From Bugula neritina (Eukaryota; Bryozoa; Gymnolaemata; Cheilostomatida; Bugulidae), in assembly GCA_964035545.1 (NCBI GenBank), contig CAXIUT010000155.1:1-64000 (forward strand): a DNA stretch of 64,000 bases. Direction: 5' to 3'. Every line of letters begins with the position of its first letter. Within the stretch, counting starts at the first letter, position 1. This document shows, piece after piece, positions 36,680-49,515 of this stretch. The translations under genes and the position numbers were made by a program. A model generated the notes under the pieces. That model ran no database searches and was not told the DNA's origin. It worked only from the letters and a program-made list of their open reading frames with translations.

Positions 36680-38368
36680 TCATGCCAAAAATTATGATAA
36701 AGTGATTCTCTTGCTTCTATGCTTCCTTTCATATTTACGCTTCTGTTCTTCTTACAACCTCTCCTGCTCGTTAGTCCATCTATCTCTTAGTTGCTAAGAA
36801 AATGAAGTATTTGTCTTACAACAGACTACTATCTAATGAATACATGGTAACATTGTCTTTAAAGATTACTCACATTAACAACACCACTTTTCTTATTTCT
36901 TAATTACCTATAAATAGTGATTGTTCTCTTAAAAAACTTGATATTTTATGGGCTATATTTTATTAATTCTCAAACTGACAGAACCCAATACTTTAACAAT
37001 AATGTAATCCATGACATTTTTACTTACTTGAGTTCGAATAGCATTCAGTTCAGGATAAATTGTCATCATCTTATTAGGATCAGCATATTCATTATGAACA
37101 GTTTCACTTAAAGATATAATCATGCTCTTCACTTTACTATAAAAATTTTTACTTCTTTGACCCTTCTGAGCCTACTTATCATAAAGAACCTTGTAAAAAA
37201 CTCTTATCACAGAATAATCATATTTCTTCCTTGGATTTATTTTATTACTTACAGTACGATATGGCCCCACTGGCACAGCTTCTATCTGAGACAAACATAT
37301 TCTATCTGCCTGTTCTATCAGTTATTCAACGTCTATGTTTGAACCAATTCCATCCAATAACTTTAAAAATGTTCTTTTTTGAGGTTAACGACATAACTAG
37401 CCATAACTCTTTCTAAATTTGCTATTATTTATATGATTTTTATCACCATATCTTGCATAATCATAAATATGATGAGCAGTCAGAAATCCCTCTTCTTTTA
37501 ACCCAATTATAGCCTAATCAAAGTAAGCATTTGTTTAAGTAACGATAGTTTGAGGTTTATTTTATACAGGTTTCAAAAAGCTTTTAAGTAGACCTTTCAT
37601 GTGATCAGCATCTACAGTTTTAATCAAACAAAATCCAAAAAGTATCCTCTACATATCTCTTCCGATTCCCATCAAAGCACCAACTCTCCACCTATTGATT
37701 TGCTGTCGATCATCAACAGCAATAAACAAAACTTATCCATATTTTTTATAATTTTTTTGCATTTGATCATCAACTATAACAATAGATTTCGTGATGGTTT
37801 TAGGTTCTCTTTCTATTTTCGAAGTGATATAATCTCCATAGATGGTATATCTTTAGTTTTTTAATTTTTGAACTAGTTAATCGATTTATTTTCCATCATA
37901 GAGCAAAGCATTTCTTTTAAGTTTATCTACAGCTTGTGAATAAAGTTGTTAGAATTATTTTTATGTTATTCTATACTTACTACCTATATCTGCACACAAC
38001 TAATACTTCTACATCTTTCCATCATCCTGCTGAAGAAACCTTTCAATTTGCTCAATTATTGATTGATGATTCGAAAATGCCTGCTTCAAAACATGTTGAT
38101 GAGTATGATTGTATTACAATAAAGTGTAATTTTCTTACTCTTTCGTCTTCACGTACTTGAAAAAGGCCTAACATTGCTTGCATTGAATATTTAATGTTTC
38201 AACTCCATCACTTCCTGTGATCACTGTTGATTAAAAATTAACTTCTCGATGTTCACGTTTGCATTCTTTTCTGATCTCATCATTGAAGTTCTGACGACTC
38301 TTGATCTTATCGTAGGGTTTAATTTTGGCTGGAAAGCTAAAACCTTCTATAGGGTGAGAATAACTCAT
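36680..38368 (-). CDS. MULE/FAR1-type transposase-derived protein with SWIM zinc finger
   Basis: A 562-aa protein, no intron. In order: a Cys/His cluster like the FLYWCH/WRKY-GCM1 DNA-binding domain of FAR1 and MuDR proteins (LNIQCKQCQAFFKYV...LLQYNHTHQH, residues 50-85); a Mutator-like RNase H core (VLFIAVDDRQQINRWRVGAL, FGFCLIKTVDADHMKGLL, TIVTQTNAYFDQAI, residues 180-260); and a SWIM finger (WCCQCEQSLKTMLPCIH) near residue 510. The core Asp expected in TIVTD is Gln here, and I saw no terminal inverted repeats at the gene edges. This suggests a domesticated, probably catalytically dead transposase acting as a DNA-binding factor. In ciliates such proteins can serve DNA rearrangement; that is inference. 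Confidence 0.75.
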
Positions 38369-38654
38369 GTCGAGTAGATTGATAAAAACTTCTAAAATCA
38401 ATTATTAATCAAAGCTTTACTCATTTTCATATAGTGTTCATAGAACTATCCCTTTCTTTCAGCATCGAAGTTTTAAATAAAAATATAAGAAATACGATAC
38501 TGAACTTCAGACAGATAAAACCAAATTCAACAAAAAATATACCAATACACTACTTTTGACCTGGAGATTCTGTTTTAGTATCTTTAAATAATGTATTTTT
38601 TAATTTTTATATTTAGTTTTTCTTTACTGTTTTATAATATAACTTTAATTTGTA

Positions 38655-39080
38655 ATGAAGAACTCCAATCAACTTTAAACAATTCCTGTAGCTTCAAGCC
38701 AAAAGAATTAAGCTTGCTTTGATTAGTCATAATCAGACTACTCTCTTTAAAAAATCAAAAAGCATTAAAAAAGAATCAATAAGAAAAGATTTACTAAAGT
38801 AGTCCATACAACTTGTTTTGTTAAAATAAACTAAAATGGTGAAAAAGTTATTTTGTATCGCCAGAGCCATACTCAAAGCACAACTAAAGATCCTTAAAAG
38901 ATAAAAAGATATGCATTAAAGCATTCAGAAGAGATCGATAAACAAATTATTTCTAACATGAAAACAAACTTTAAAACAATTCAGAGATAATAAAGCTTCA
39001 GACAAACCTACAATCTCAACTTTCCCTACCCTAGTTCAACACCCTTTATGTTCCCACAGAGATTTATTCCCTTAGCATGA
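38655..39080 (+). CDS. Small basic orphan protein
   Basis: A 141-aa Lys/Gln/Ser-rich protein, no intron, from MKNSNQLQTIPVASSQKNQA to FMFPQRFIPLA. No domain recognised. Its stop lies 29 bp from the stop of the convergent TPR gene, the normal spacing in this genome, which helps place the end of that gene. Confidence 0.5.
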
Positions 39081-39109
39081 TTTATATTTCCACTTTATAT
39101 TCAAATATA

Positions 39110-40853
39110 TCAATTAAACTATCTCTCAAAAATAAATTATAAAATACTTGTTTTTGGGGGGGTTGGGTTGGGGTTGGGTTGGGGTTGGGGTTGGGGTTGG
39201 GGTTGGGGTTGGGGTTGGGGTTGGGGTTGGGGTTGGGTTGGGTTTGGAGGATCAATCCAATCAAGAAGAGATTTATTTATATTTTGTTTTATCTTCTCAT
39301 TCTTCAAAGAATAACTACGCCTTCTTTATTCAGGATACTTCGAATGACTTTGGTGAGAGTTAAATATTCGATCTCTCAGTTTTCCCACCTTCTGCAGCTG
39401 ATTCATTCTCACTTTATCCTGAATCTATCTCCACCAATCCTTGTTGGTTCTCTATGAAAGCGCCTCTTCTATTCTTTTGTCAAGAGATTTATTTTGTATT
39501 TTACTAAAGTCAAGTTTTCTCTCCTTTTGTCCCATAATTTTATGATATTCAGCTGTTTGCTAAAACACGCTATTTTTTCTAGGTTTTCCGAACTTATGTT
39601 AAGCTATAAAACTTATTTGGACATCAGGACTAGGAATTTGAGTTTGAAATTCATAATCCTAATTAAATAATTTATATATTTGCTTCACAAGATCTGGAAA
39701 ATCACCAAACTACATGACCTTATTACCTTTTTTTCTTCTAGGTGATTGACCCTATTCATAATTCTCATAATTTCTTTTTGCCTCAGGAGGAGCTATAGTG
39801 CTCACTCCAACTATCGGTATATTCACATACTAAAGAAATAGACTTGTGATATTTTTCTTTTCCAAAGAACTAATATAGCTTTAGAACTAATTTAACATCT
39901 CTGCTGATATTTTTTTGATAGCAGAGTCATTCTTTTAAAAATCTCCCTGAAGAAATCTTTTGTGATAATACTGTGATTCTTTCAAAACTCCTTCATAATA
40001 ATAAGCATTCCCCAACAAATCGTAAATAAGCAGCTAACTATCGATATTTTTTATTTTCCAAGCATACTGCAAAGCTTTCTTATATATTTTAATCGCATCT
40101 TTATGACATTTAATATCCATACAAATATTTCCCATTGACATCAAAGCCTCAGTTTTAATATAAAACAAATCACTATAAGAAGCCAATAATTTCTATATTA
40201 ACTATTATTTACTGCCTGGTTATAATAATAAAAAGCTCTATTATAATCTTTAAATTGATAACTAATATCCGCCGCCAATATCACCAATAAACAAAGTAAC
40301 CTTAACTGATTAAAATCAACTGCTTCATTCATCAACTTATATACCTCTAAATATAATAGTAGTTACTCTTTAAAATACTATCCAAAGAATTTTGCTAGTA
40401 TGTTTCCTTCAAATCTACAATTGCTCTCATCAAATACATTTACTACTCCTTTGGCTTTAAATTTTACTTTTAAATATAGTGCTTCACAATATGAAAAGTA
40501 TTATTTATCTTCTTGAATCTTTCTCTTCTTTCACTCTTTACTCCAGCTAGCTACTATGTCACAGGCACTTTTTTTAATTTTTTTTTATCATCTTTCATAT
40601 CCCCAACAGTTTATAAAAAAAAATTACTCACAGCTTCAGCAACTGGCTGATCAATAGTTTTAGAAGTATCTCCTCTCTTTTTTCTAGAATGCCTTCGCTA
40701 TCTGTAAGCTTCTCGATAATTAAAATTAGTGAATGTACTGTACTTATCTTTAATTTGAACATGAAGAGACGGATCGATGGTTTTAGATGCCTGTCCAATG
40801 AAATCATCAAGATAGTTAAGATGAGAAGTGTTACTTACATATAGTGAGCTCAT
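39110..40853 (-). CDS. TPR protein with telomere-repeat-encoded Pro-Gln tail
   Basis: The product is 567 aa with two 20-nt introns (40193-40212, 40347-40366). A basic N-terminus (residues 1-130) precedes TPR units: AADISYQFKDYNRAFYYYNQ, EALMSMGNICMDIKCHKDAI, LLGNAYYYEGVLKESQYYH. A basic linker follows (DWWRQIQDKVRMNQLQKVGK). Near residue 522 the frame enters the CCCCAA tract at 39156-39247 and reads (PQ)n with PN and PT at the edges, then leaves it in frame and ends KTSILQFIFERQFN at TGA 39110-39112. Start, both introns and stop are frame-consistent. The short convergent spacing supports this stop. The TPR order recalls outer-arm docking TPR proteins, but I cannot prove that. Confidence 0.72.
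39156..39247 (+). repeat. Interstitial telomere-type tract (ITS 3), inside a coding region
   Basis: GGGGTT units on plus, with GGGTT variants at both edges and a G7 run at the left edge. No gap. On minus it is read as CCC-CAA codons of the TPR gene. Confidence 0.85.
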
Positions 40854-41140
40854 TTATTAATTTTATTATAAACCATCAATCATCAATAGAACACAATCAA
40901 TATCTTGATTCAAATATTGTTATTATTTATCCTCTATAATATCAAAATAAATGTAAATTGAAGTTTTTCTTTTCTTTAATTATCTTTATATATTCTAAAA
41001 ATATTCTATTTAATAACCTCAACCCAATGCGCAACAATTTTGTTTCTAAGCAATCGAATACTTCTTAAAAATAAAAAATAATCCAAAAAAACATAAATTC
41101 CTCAAAAATATAATCCTTTGATAGTTACTTCCAAGATATC

Positions 41141-44100
41141 ATGTCACGTAAAGATAATGAATATGCAATAGTTGATTCACCAAATCTTAATCAAAGGTTA
41201 ACAGATATTTAGTCAAATTATAATGATAAATATTTATCATCAATAAATACTCCATCGACAAAGAGTTTAAAAAGACTAGAAAGAAAACAATATATAGAAA
41301 TTAAATAAAAGATAGTTAAATCAATAAAATAGTTTTAGAAGAATTCAAGATAGAATTTAAAAGATCTTTTCTAGTTCAAACAAATACTATTAAATTAATT
41401 TCTTAATGATTTTACATCACAAATATAGAAATAATGCAAATAAAAAGGATAAATATTAAAATTTATATGGAATTCTATGTTTTCACTAATCTAACACATC
41501 TCTTAACAACTAGCAAAAAACATTAAATAAAAATAATCAATATAACTCAAAAATAACATCAAACAGCATCATATCTATCAATAGTTAATATAAAATTATA
41601 AAACAAAACATTCTAAAATGAGATAACAAACAAAAAACTAACAATAAGTTATCAATTAACTCATTACTCAACTCAGATTCAAAAGAAAATAAATACATAA
41701 ATTATATAAAAGTCAAAAAATACTCACCAATAAAGTCAACTAAATCAAAAACTAAAAACTAGATTGGCAAAGTAACTACATTGACCTGATCAGCTCATAT
41801 AGAGATATACCTCAAGCACAAGCATAACAAATGGTCAAAGCCAGATAGTAGATCAATAGAAATAAACATATACAACTTAAAGTAAAAGGTAGTAAAAAAA
41901 ATAATATTAAATAAATAATAAATTAATTAAATTTATAATAAAAATAATAATATAAAGAACTATTCTAGTAAATAAAAGTTATTGTAAAAAAATAGAAAAA
42001 TTCTCCTCAAATAATAGGCACATTAATATAATCAGCTATCTAAAATTATGGCATTTCAAATGACGATAATAAAAATATAAAAGATAACAGTATGCTTGAA
42101 ATAAAACAAAAATTGATATCAATTGATGCATAGACTCAAATAGATTAGTATTCATGTCTTAAATCTCAGAAAGTAGATCAAATTGTTCAATTTTCATATG
42201 CAGATCAAATAGTATCAGGAACATTGTAATTATTAATATAATATAGACAAAATAAAATCACTCAGACCATTGATGATAAAGTCAAAAAGAAAATATGTAT
42301 CGATAAAGCCATTGGAGTAGATTCGTATAATTTTAATAAATATTATGCCAAAAAGAATTTTACTATTAATCCAGCATTTAGACAATCTTTCTTGTTTCCT
42401 AAATCAGAAATAATTAACTTCAAAGTCAATCCTGTTAGACATGATGTCATCATGAAGAAAAAACATGCTAGTGATCTTAATTTAAGATAGTATAAACTAG
42501 AAAGTGGATTTTATTCTAACAACCAATCTTCATATTAACAAAAATAATAAAATAATTCATAATTTAATTAACTTAGAGTTTCATAAAATAACTCAATTGC
42601 TTACTAAGGCGTACATAGATAATTTGCTTAAAAAGATAAAAATATAGATATAAACTATCAAAAGAAACTTAAAAAGATGAATAAACCTGTTCGTATGAGC
42701 GTATTACCATCAAGAAAGTTTAAAAAATAAGGATATTCATAATTTAGATAATAGACATAAAGACGTTAGAATAACAGAAAATCACTATTGACAAGTAGTC
42801 AATTTAGTAATGATATAAAAAGTAGAAATGCATCGAATAAGAATTCACCTCAAATTAAATCAAGTAGATTTAAAAAATAATTTGCATCTACAGCAACAAC
42901 TCAATTCACAAAAATAAGAAGCTAATTTGCAAAAACACTTAATCTTTAAAGTAGTAATAATGAAATGGGTATTGAAGATTTAAAAAAACAATAAATATTC
43001 AGCTATTTCATGAAAAAAGATCAAAATTAATGCTTCATTGATCTAGAATAAAGATCATGCTAAGACTAAAACTAAAATTATCTTTAAAGCTAAGTCATAG
43101 CTGCCACTCTTAATCGAATAGATAATCTTTCAGGATCAAATACACTTAAAAATGGATTACCCTTCAATATCACAAAATCTAATATCAGAAGAATTTCTGC
43201 TTAACATTAATAGTTTAAAGATCAAAATGATCTCTTGATGAATGTATGTCGCAATAAATACTACAAAAAGAACAAAAAGAATCGAGAAGAAGGAAATATA
43301 TTTTAGTATAAAGATTAATTTACAAGCGTAAAATAAAATATATAAAAAATAGCTCAAGATGTTAAATAGCTAATCATTAAAAAATAATAACTTCTCAAAA
43401 AGGCTATTAATAATAAAAACATCAAAAATATGTATAAAATTTTAATGATGACCTTTGCCAAAGCCTATGACTACTATAATAAAGGAATAGGCATCAAAAG
43501 TCTTATTATTCCTCTTCTATAATCATTTTCTCTTGTTTATGGATCAATCAATCCAACTTAAATATACAAAAAAATGATTAATTTTATTGCTTGTCTATCA
43601 CTTAAAAGCTAAAATACTATTTTCAGGTTTTTCCTCTTCTTTCTTGGACTTGATAGAAAATCATCATTATCCTAACATGTTACTGTTTCAGAAATTTATC
43701 TATGTCTTGCCCTTTTGTAAAAAATATCAATTTAAGGGAAAGTAACAGTCAATATTTAGTCCATTTACACTGATACTAACAGAATAAAGTAGCAGTTGAT
43801 AGATGTTCTCCAGATATAAAAGGTTCCAAGTCATTTATGTTTAATAATAAAAAAAAGAGTAGATTAATAACTATAAAATTCATCAACTCTTTGCAATTCA
43901 GGAGATAACCATGCTGATTTCAAGATCAACATCTACAATATCATCCTTTTAATTATCCAAGAAGTTCTAAAGTGTAAGTGCAATCTTCGATAGAGTTTTA
44001 TGCCAATAATCTAGCACTGTGAAGAATACAAATAAACTAAAAAACTACCTTTATTCCTTTTAGATACAGTCTTGCTAGTCCATCATGAAAAATAATTTTA

Positions 44101-44494
44101 AAGAGATATTCCACAGATTTTAACAGCTATAAAGAATAGTATACAAGATCAAACTATCAAAGTATAACAATTTTGTTCTATTTTGTTTTAACATAATCTT
44201 ATCCATCAAGAACAGCTAGTATAATAAAATAAGTTTTTAAATTACAGATGGAAAATACCTCAATAATTTATATTATCAGTCAGTGAAAAAGTATCAAAAA
44301 ATAAGTTTATAAATAGTTTATAAAACTTCTAGTTAACTTTGTTTTCTAAATTGACGGAAAATAAAAATAAATCACCCTAAGACTATAAAAGTATATAAAT
44401 AATGAAAATGATCATATTCATTAAATATTACTTCATAAAAGTCAAAGAACTCACTCAATATATTCTAGGATAAAATATGAAAGACTTTTTATGA
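41141..44494 (+). CDS. Large Gln/Lys-rich orphan protein
   Basis: An 1117-aa protein, one uninterrupted exon with several dozen TAA/TAG Gln codons. The first 630 residues are polar, Gln/Lys/Asn-rich and largely disordered or coiled. The last 480 residues are more hydrophobic and helical (MYKILMMTFAKAYDYYNKGI, RFFLFFLGLDRKSSL, LLVHHEKQFQRDIPQIL) and look like an alpha-solenoid of ARM or TPR type. No confident family. The start at 41141 is the first ATG of the frame. Confidence 0.7.
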
Positions 44495-44647
44495 TAAATC
44501 TTATGATTTTACTATTTTTTATATTTAAGTGTATTATATCATCTCGTAAGTTATTTTTTTACGTTTTTCATACTGAAAAACATATAATTTACATAAATAA
44601 GCAATTTTATTAATCAAGATCTTTATAGTAATTAATAAACTTAAGCG

Positions 44648-45201
44648 ATGGCACATTAACTTGATATGTCTCTGACCAAATACCTCCAAATAAAAGATAA
44701 ACTCGTTCCCAAACACCTGGCAGCCAACGATGTCCAACGCCGCAAAGATATCATTCGAAAACAAATACTATCCGATTCTCCTATCTAAATCATTCAAAAA
44801 GCTAAACAAAAGTACCTTAGACCTATCAACTAAATCTAAACAATCATGGATCAATTCGATTCGTATCTTTTCTTTTATTAAGAAAATTTGGAAGCAGAGG
44901 AAAATAAAAAGAAGTCCAAAGTACTATCAAGTTCAAAAGAGTGAGAACCAATAGTAAATTAAGTTAGGGTAATACTTAAAGAGATCTATAACAAAAGATG
45001 AAATATTTAATCAACTTGCCATCGATTCATAATATCAAAAAAGAAGCAGATAAATATAGAAATTTCCTCAATGCAGATAAAATCAAATAAAAGTAAAAGA
45101 AAAAAGTTAAAATAATGGAATAGTTTAGCAACTACATGGAAGCCTAACTCAAAGGAAGTCCTAAAATCAGCATCAAAAGAAGAGTTAATACCATTCAATG
45201 A
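44648..45201 (+). CDS. Basic orphan protein
   Basis: A 176-aa protein with a 23-nt intron (44941-44963). It begins MAHQLDMSLTKYLQIKDKLV and is helical and Lys/Gln-rich, ending KISIKRRVNTIQ. No domain recognised. It converges on the aldo-keto reductase gene, with 50 bp between stops. Confidence 0.58.
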
Positions 45202-45251
45202 AATATTTTTTATCTATATTAATAGTTTAATAATCAATATGAAGAGATCAC

Positions 45252-46285
45252 TCAACATAAAGGGTCTTCTCCTTTCCAAACTGGTATGTTTTTAAGTTGA
45301 TAAGCCTTCAGTCTTCCTCCTTTATCCAACTTCTACAAGGCTATCACGTCTTCTTCCAACAACTAAAAATCAGTTATATCAAAGTTATCATGAAGATGAT
45401 CAGCTTTCTCTGTTTTAGGAATAACAGCCACTCCTCTACAAATCTGATAGTTCAAAATGATTTGAGGAATAGATTTAGCGTACTTGACTGCTATTTCTTT
45501 TAAAGTTGGTTCTCCCATATAATCAATTTTATCTCCCAAAGGAACCTTTTGATCTTTACCTCCTCGCATCAAAGGACTATAAGCCACCATCACTATTTTT
45601 AACTTCTTGCATAAAGTAAGCATATTCTTTTGAATCAAATAAGGATGGCACTCGACTTGATTGACCACTGGTTTTTGATCCACAAAAGGATATAAATTCA
45701 AAATAGCCTGAATAGTAAAATTAGCCAAACCAATACTTTTTACCAATCCTTTTTCCTTACATTTTTATAACAATTGCCATCCAGCTTTCATTGACTGTCT
45801 CTTTACCTATGGCTTATCCTCTCCTTCAGCTGGAGGCTATCCTTCACCTTCCACCACAGGAGCAGGAGGAGGACTTGTCGGACAGTTTAACATCACAAGA
45901 TCAAAATACTCTAACTTCAAACCTTAATATCGTTATTGATACTTTGAAGAGCAGTAGTGATATTTTTTTAAACATCAGCAGTATTGTACACTTTATAGCT
46001 AATAAACATTTTTTCCCTAGGAAAAGATTGTTCAAACTGATCAGGTATTTTCTATCCTTCTTCATCTTCCACTTGTCTCTTAGCCTAAAAGACCAATCTT
46101 AATGCTTATCCAACAGCACTTTAATTATTATTAACATCGAAGTGAGTATAACCAGCGTTGGCTGCTTTCATGAGGAAGTCATTGATGTTGAAAGATTTAT
46201 CATTTGGTCTGAAATTAAGCATTCCAAGACCAAGTAGTGGTAAGAAAGTGCCATCACTCAATGGGACTTTAGGATTCGTGTCCAT
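45252..46285 (-). CDS. Aldo-keto reductase family protein with altered active site
   Basis: The product is 337 aa with one 20-nt intron (45923-45942). The AKR barrel is clear: PLSDGTFLPLLGLGMLNF, GYTHFDVNNNQSAVG, SLKLEYFDLVMLNCP, KGLVKSIGLANFT, VNQVECHPYLIQ, VMVAYSPLMRG, AVKYAKSIPQIILNYQICRG and the cofactor motif VIPKTEKADHLHDN. Of the catalytic tetrad, Asp50 and Lys98 remain, but the Tyr position after FDVNN is Gln/Asn and the His of the usual IHWP motif is Asn127. An insert of about 25 Pro/Glu-rich residues follows NCP. It is probably a non-reducing paralogue that may still bind NADPH. The Gln in NFDITDFQL is a TAG codon, matching the family. Confidence 0.85.
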
Positions 46286-46431
46286 CAGTTATATTATTTA
46301 ATTTATAATCAACACTATTCATGCTCAGATTTCTTGAGAAGATATTTCACTTTCAATATTGGTATAATTTTTTTCATTTCTCAATATACTAGAAGTCAGT
46401 GATTTGTAATTAGAATAATCAGCGATATCAG

Positions 46432-47370
46432 ATGTTGGTTATATTATCAATTATTATAAAGAAACAAATGCTTCCATTAATTCTATCACTAATATTGTAC
46501 AGTTATGTGCAAACTGCCATCATTCCTTACTCATCACAACCTCCTTCATCTCCTAGAAGCTCTTTATCCAATCAGGCCTATTACTCCTCATCATTGGCAA
46601 GAACATACACATATTCACTTAGACTTTCAAAATAAATTGGACTCAAAACAAAAGAGTTCAGTGCATATGTCTCCTTTGCTGCCACGAAAAAGAACTGTGA
46701 AGCTCATTAGTGTTACTATGGATGGATTCATAATTATACATCATAGTTTGAGGATTCAGTGAAAGGATATAGCTCTTAAAATAGAAATTCAGCCAATCCT
46801 ATTTTCAAGATAGCACTATTCACTAGCAACAACACCTTTTCCCTTAGTTCAAATCCTACTTAAGATCCAAAAATGTAAACTCTGTTGAATCTATCATCAA
46901 CAATCCTAAATCCTTTATTCTCCCAAATAAGTTCACTCAACCCATTCAACAAAGATATAAAATCCCTCTCAGTCTATGAGTTTCTATCCATAGAACAGCT
47001 GGTTCAGAACTAAATCAATATCGACAAGTTAAACCTTATTCCACCAATTAGTGCTCTCTCAAATAAATCATCAGTCAATCATACATTTATGGCCTGGAAT
47101 ATCACTTCTAAATAATAAAGTAATATCTAAGATACTATCACGATTGATAATCGAACGAATAGCATCCTTTCTAGAAAAATATAGATGAAATACAACAAAG
47201 ATAATAGAAGTAAGATAGATATTGATCTAAAACTATAAAAGAATAGTAAATTTATGTCACTAGTTCCCATTCAAATTAATATCGATAAATATCAAAAATA
47301 TCAATAAAACTTTCAAATACTTCCTTCAACTGTTCAACCCTCACAAATACTTATGTCTTTTCCAATATGA
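46432..47370 (+). CDS. Secreted or membrane-anchored orphan protein
   Basis: A 312-aa protein (300 aa if the second ATG at 46468 is used), no intron. The N-terminus is hydrophobic (MLPLILSLILYSYVQTAII), a likely signal peptide. Then Ser/Asn-rich sequence with a few Cys (NCEAHQCYYGW) and several N-glycosylation-type sites. No domain recognised. Confidence 0.6.
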
Positions 47371-47421
47371 TTTTACTTTTCTTATTATTTTGAATTTTAA
47401 ATAATTAACTATAATTAACGG

Positions 47422-49395
47422 ATGATAAGAGGATAGACCTAGAACAACATGATAAGTTTCGTTCGCACCTACACATCAAGTCCAAACAACAGATCAAAGA
47501 GCAAGAAGAAAGGAATAACAAGAATAGCCCAAATAAATTCAAACTCAAAATAAAAACAAATAGATTTCAAACCAATCTAAGTAAACAACTTCAACGACTA
47601 AAACTACAACTCCAGTAACAGATAAACCCCACAGCTAAATAAATAATACCCATAATCAGCTATCAATAGATCACATCCATACTAATAGCAAATATCACAA
47701 GAATAGACAGAGAAGAGATAGTTTGCCAAACGATCAGTCAAGCGATAAAAATTTATCTAGAGTCAATATATAGCCTGCAATGAAGATATGGAGAAATTGA
47801 TAAATTAAAAACAAGCAATGCAAGAACAAATCAATCAAATATAAGTATAAAATAATCTACTCAAAATGAATATGCACATACAGGAACAATATATACTCAA
47901 AATACAAACAGAAGTTGACTACTATCGACGTAAATAAAATAATATCAACTATGTTAGTCATAAATAAACTATATAATAGTCTATGCAGTGCAATATCGAA
48001 CCAATAGTTAGTAAAAATAATGAAGAGATTCAGTGTGATTTGGGAGATAGTTAGAGAAAGAGATTTCAATAGTATGCTCATGAACTGTTGAAGCAAACTT
48101 AGGAATTCAATCAGATAATAAAAAATCAATAATTATAAAATAAATAACTAAAACATTAAAATAAGTAGATGTCAGTTCATGTAGCATAATTGTAACTATA
48201 TCAACAACAATCTCTATCGTAAACCAATAGAAATCAATAATAGATAATAAAATTAAAAAATATTGAACATACTCTTTATGATAACTTTAAATTAAAATAG
48301 ATCGATCTAAAAAATAAAATATTCTTTCTTTAAGACAACAAAAACATAATATAAAAAGAACTATAACTCAAAATATATCAACTAGAATAGGCATAAAGAT
48401 TTATTAGTAAATTATAACAATAAAGAAATGAAATATATTAACTAAAAAACAAAACTCTTCAACAATAACAATAAAACATAAAAGGTAAATAATAACTAAA
48501 TCAACTACTTATCTTCTTAGATCGACAAAGACAAATGCTATCTACTCAAACAAACCAATCATAAGTAGTATATTCACCTCTAAAATAAATAAACAAAAAG
48601 GAATAAAATAAATTGAGTAATACAAAAAGTAAAATATAAATTATAGTTGGAGATCTAGTCAGATAGAAACAGTCATACAATATGAAAGGATAAATAAGTA
48701 ATCAATAGAATTAGAATTGGATAAAACAAAGATAAAATTAAAGATAAGATAAAAAATATCTTATTAAAAAATTAAATTAATTTTAAATTATTATCAGTAA
48801 ACTATAAAATTAAAATAAACGGTTGATTAGTAGTATAGATATTAGCTAAAAATAATTATAAATTAAAAGTAAAGCACTATAATAAACTAGAAATTAACTT
48901 CTAGAACTAACAGAACTTACAGAATAAACGATTAATCAAGGTAAAAAAGAACTACTTAAATAAAAATCACTATATTAGTAAAATATCAATAAAGCTACCT
49001 CTTAAATAGCTAAATTATAAAGATAACTTCATAAAGCCAGGTCATAAATATTACAACTATCTTAAAAATATCAATAAAAAGCAAAACAATTCGCATAACT
49101 AAAACAATAAAAAGTAAACCTCTTATGTGAACTATAAAACTAATAAAAATCATTAAAACAAGAAACAAGAACTTAGCTAGATCTCATAAACAGAACCTAT
49201 AGCAACCGCATCCACTAGTTATAACTTGACATAAAAAAGATATAATCCTAACTGCATCAATAGATCACCTCAAACAAACGAAAGGAATAATAGCATGACA
49301 CTAGAATATCAACAGTAAAGAAAGATTACGACATCCTTTACAACAAATACATCAAGTATAAAAATATAGCAACAGTTTTGCAAAAAAAACATTGA
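47422..49395 (+). CDS. Long coiled-coil protein, last gene of chromosome B
   Basis: A 657-aa Gln/Lys/Asn-rich protein in one exon, largely coiled coil (NQKQAMQEQINQIQVQNNLL, LKIYQLEQAQRFISKLQQ). About 150 TAA/TAG codons read as Gln, so a standard-code reading shows almost nothing here. Its stop is only 57 bp from the telomere array, leaving very little 3' region. Probably structural, as in the cytoskeleton or basal bodies; not assignable. Confidence 0.68.
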
Positions 49396-49452
49396 TCATA
49401 TAATATAATATCTTATATACAACTATTTAATTAGATATTTTATTTGAAGTAT

Positions 49453-49515
49453 GGGGTTGGGGTTGGGGTTGGGGTTGGGGTTGGGGTTGGGGTTGGGGTT
49501 GGGGTTGGGGTTGGG
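49453..49515 (+). repeat. Right telomere of chromosome B
   Basis: GGGGTT units starting after GAAGTAT and running into an N gap. Confidence 0.9.

Noticed and set aside
36386-38700. Terminal inverted repeats around the MULE-like gene
   Set aside because: No matching ends noticed between the flanks, which are occupied by neighbouring genes on the left.
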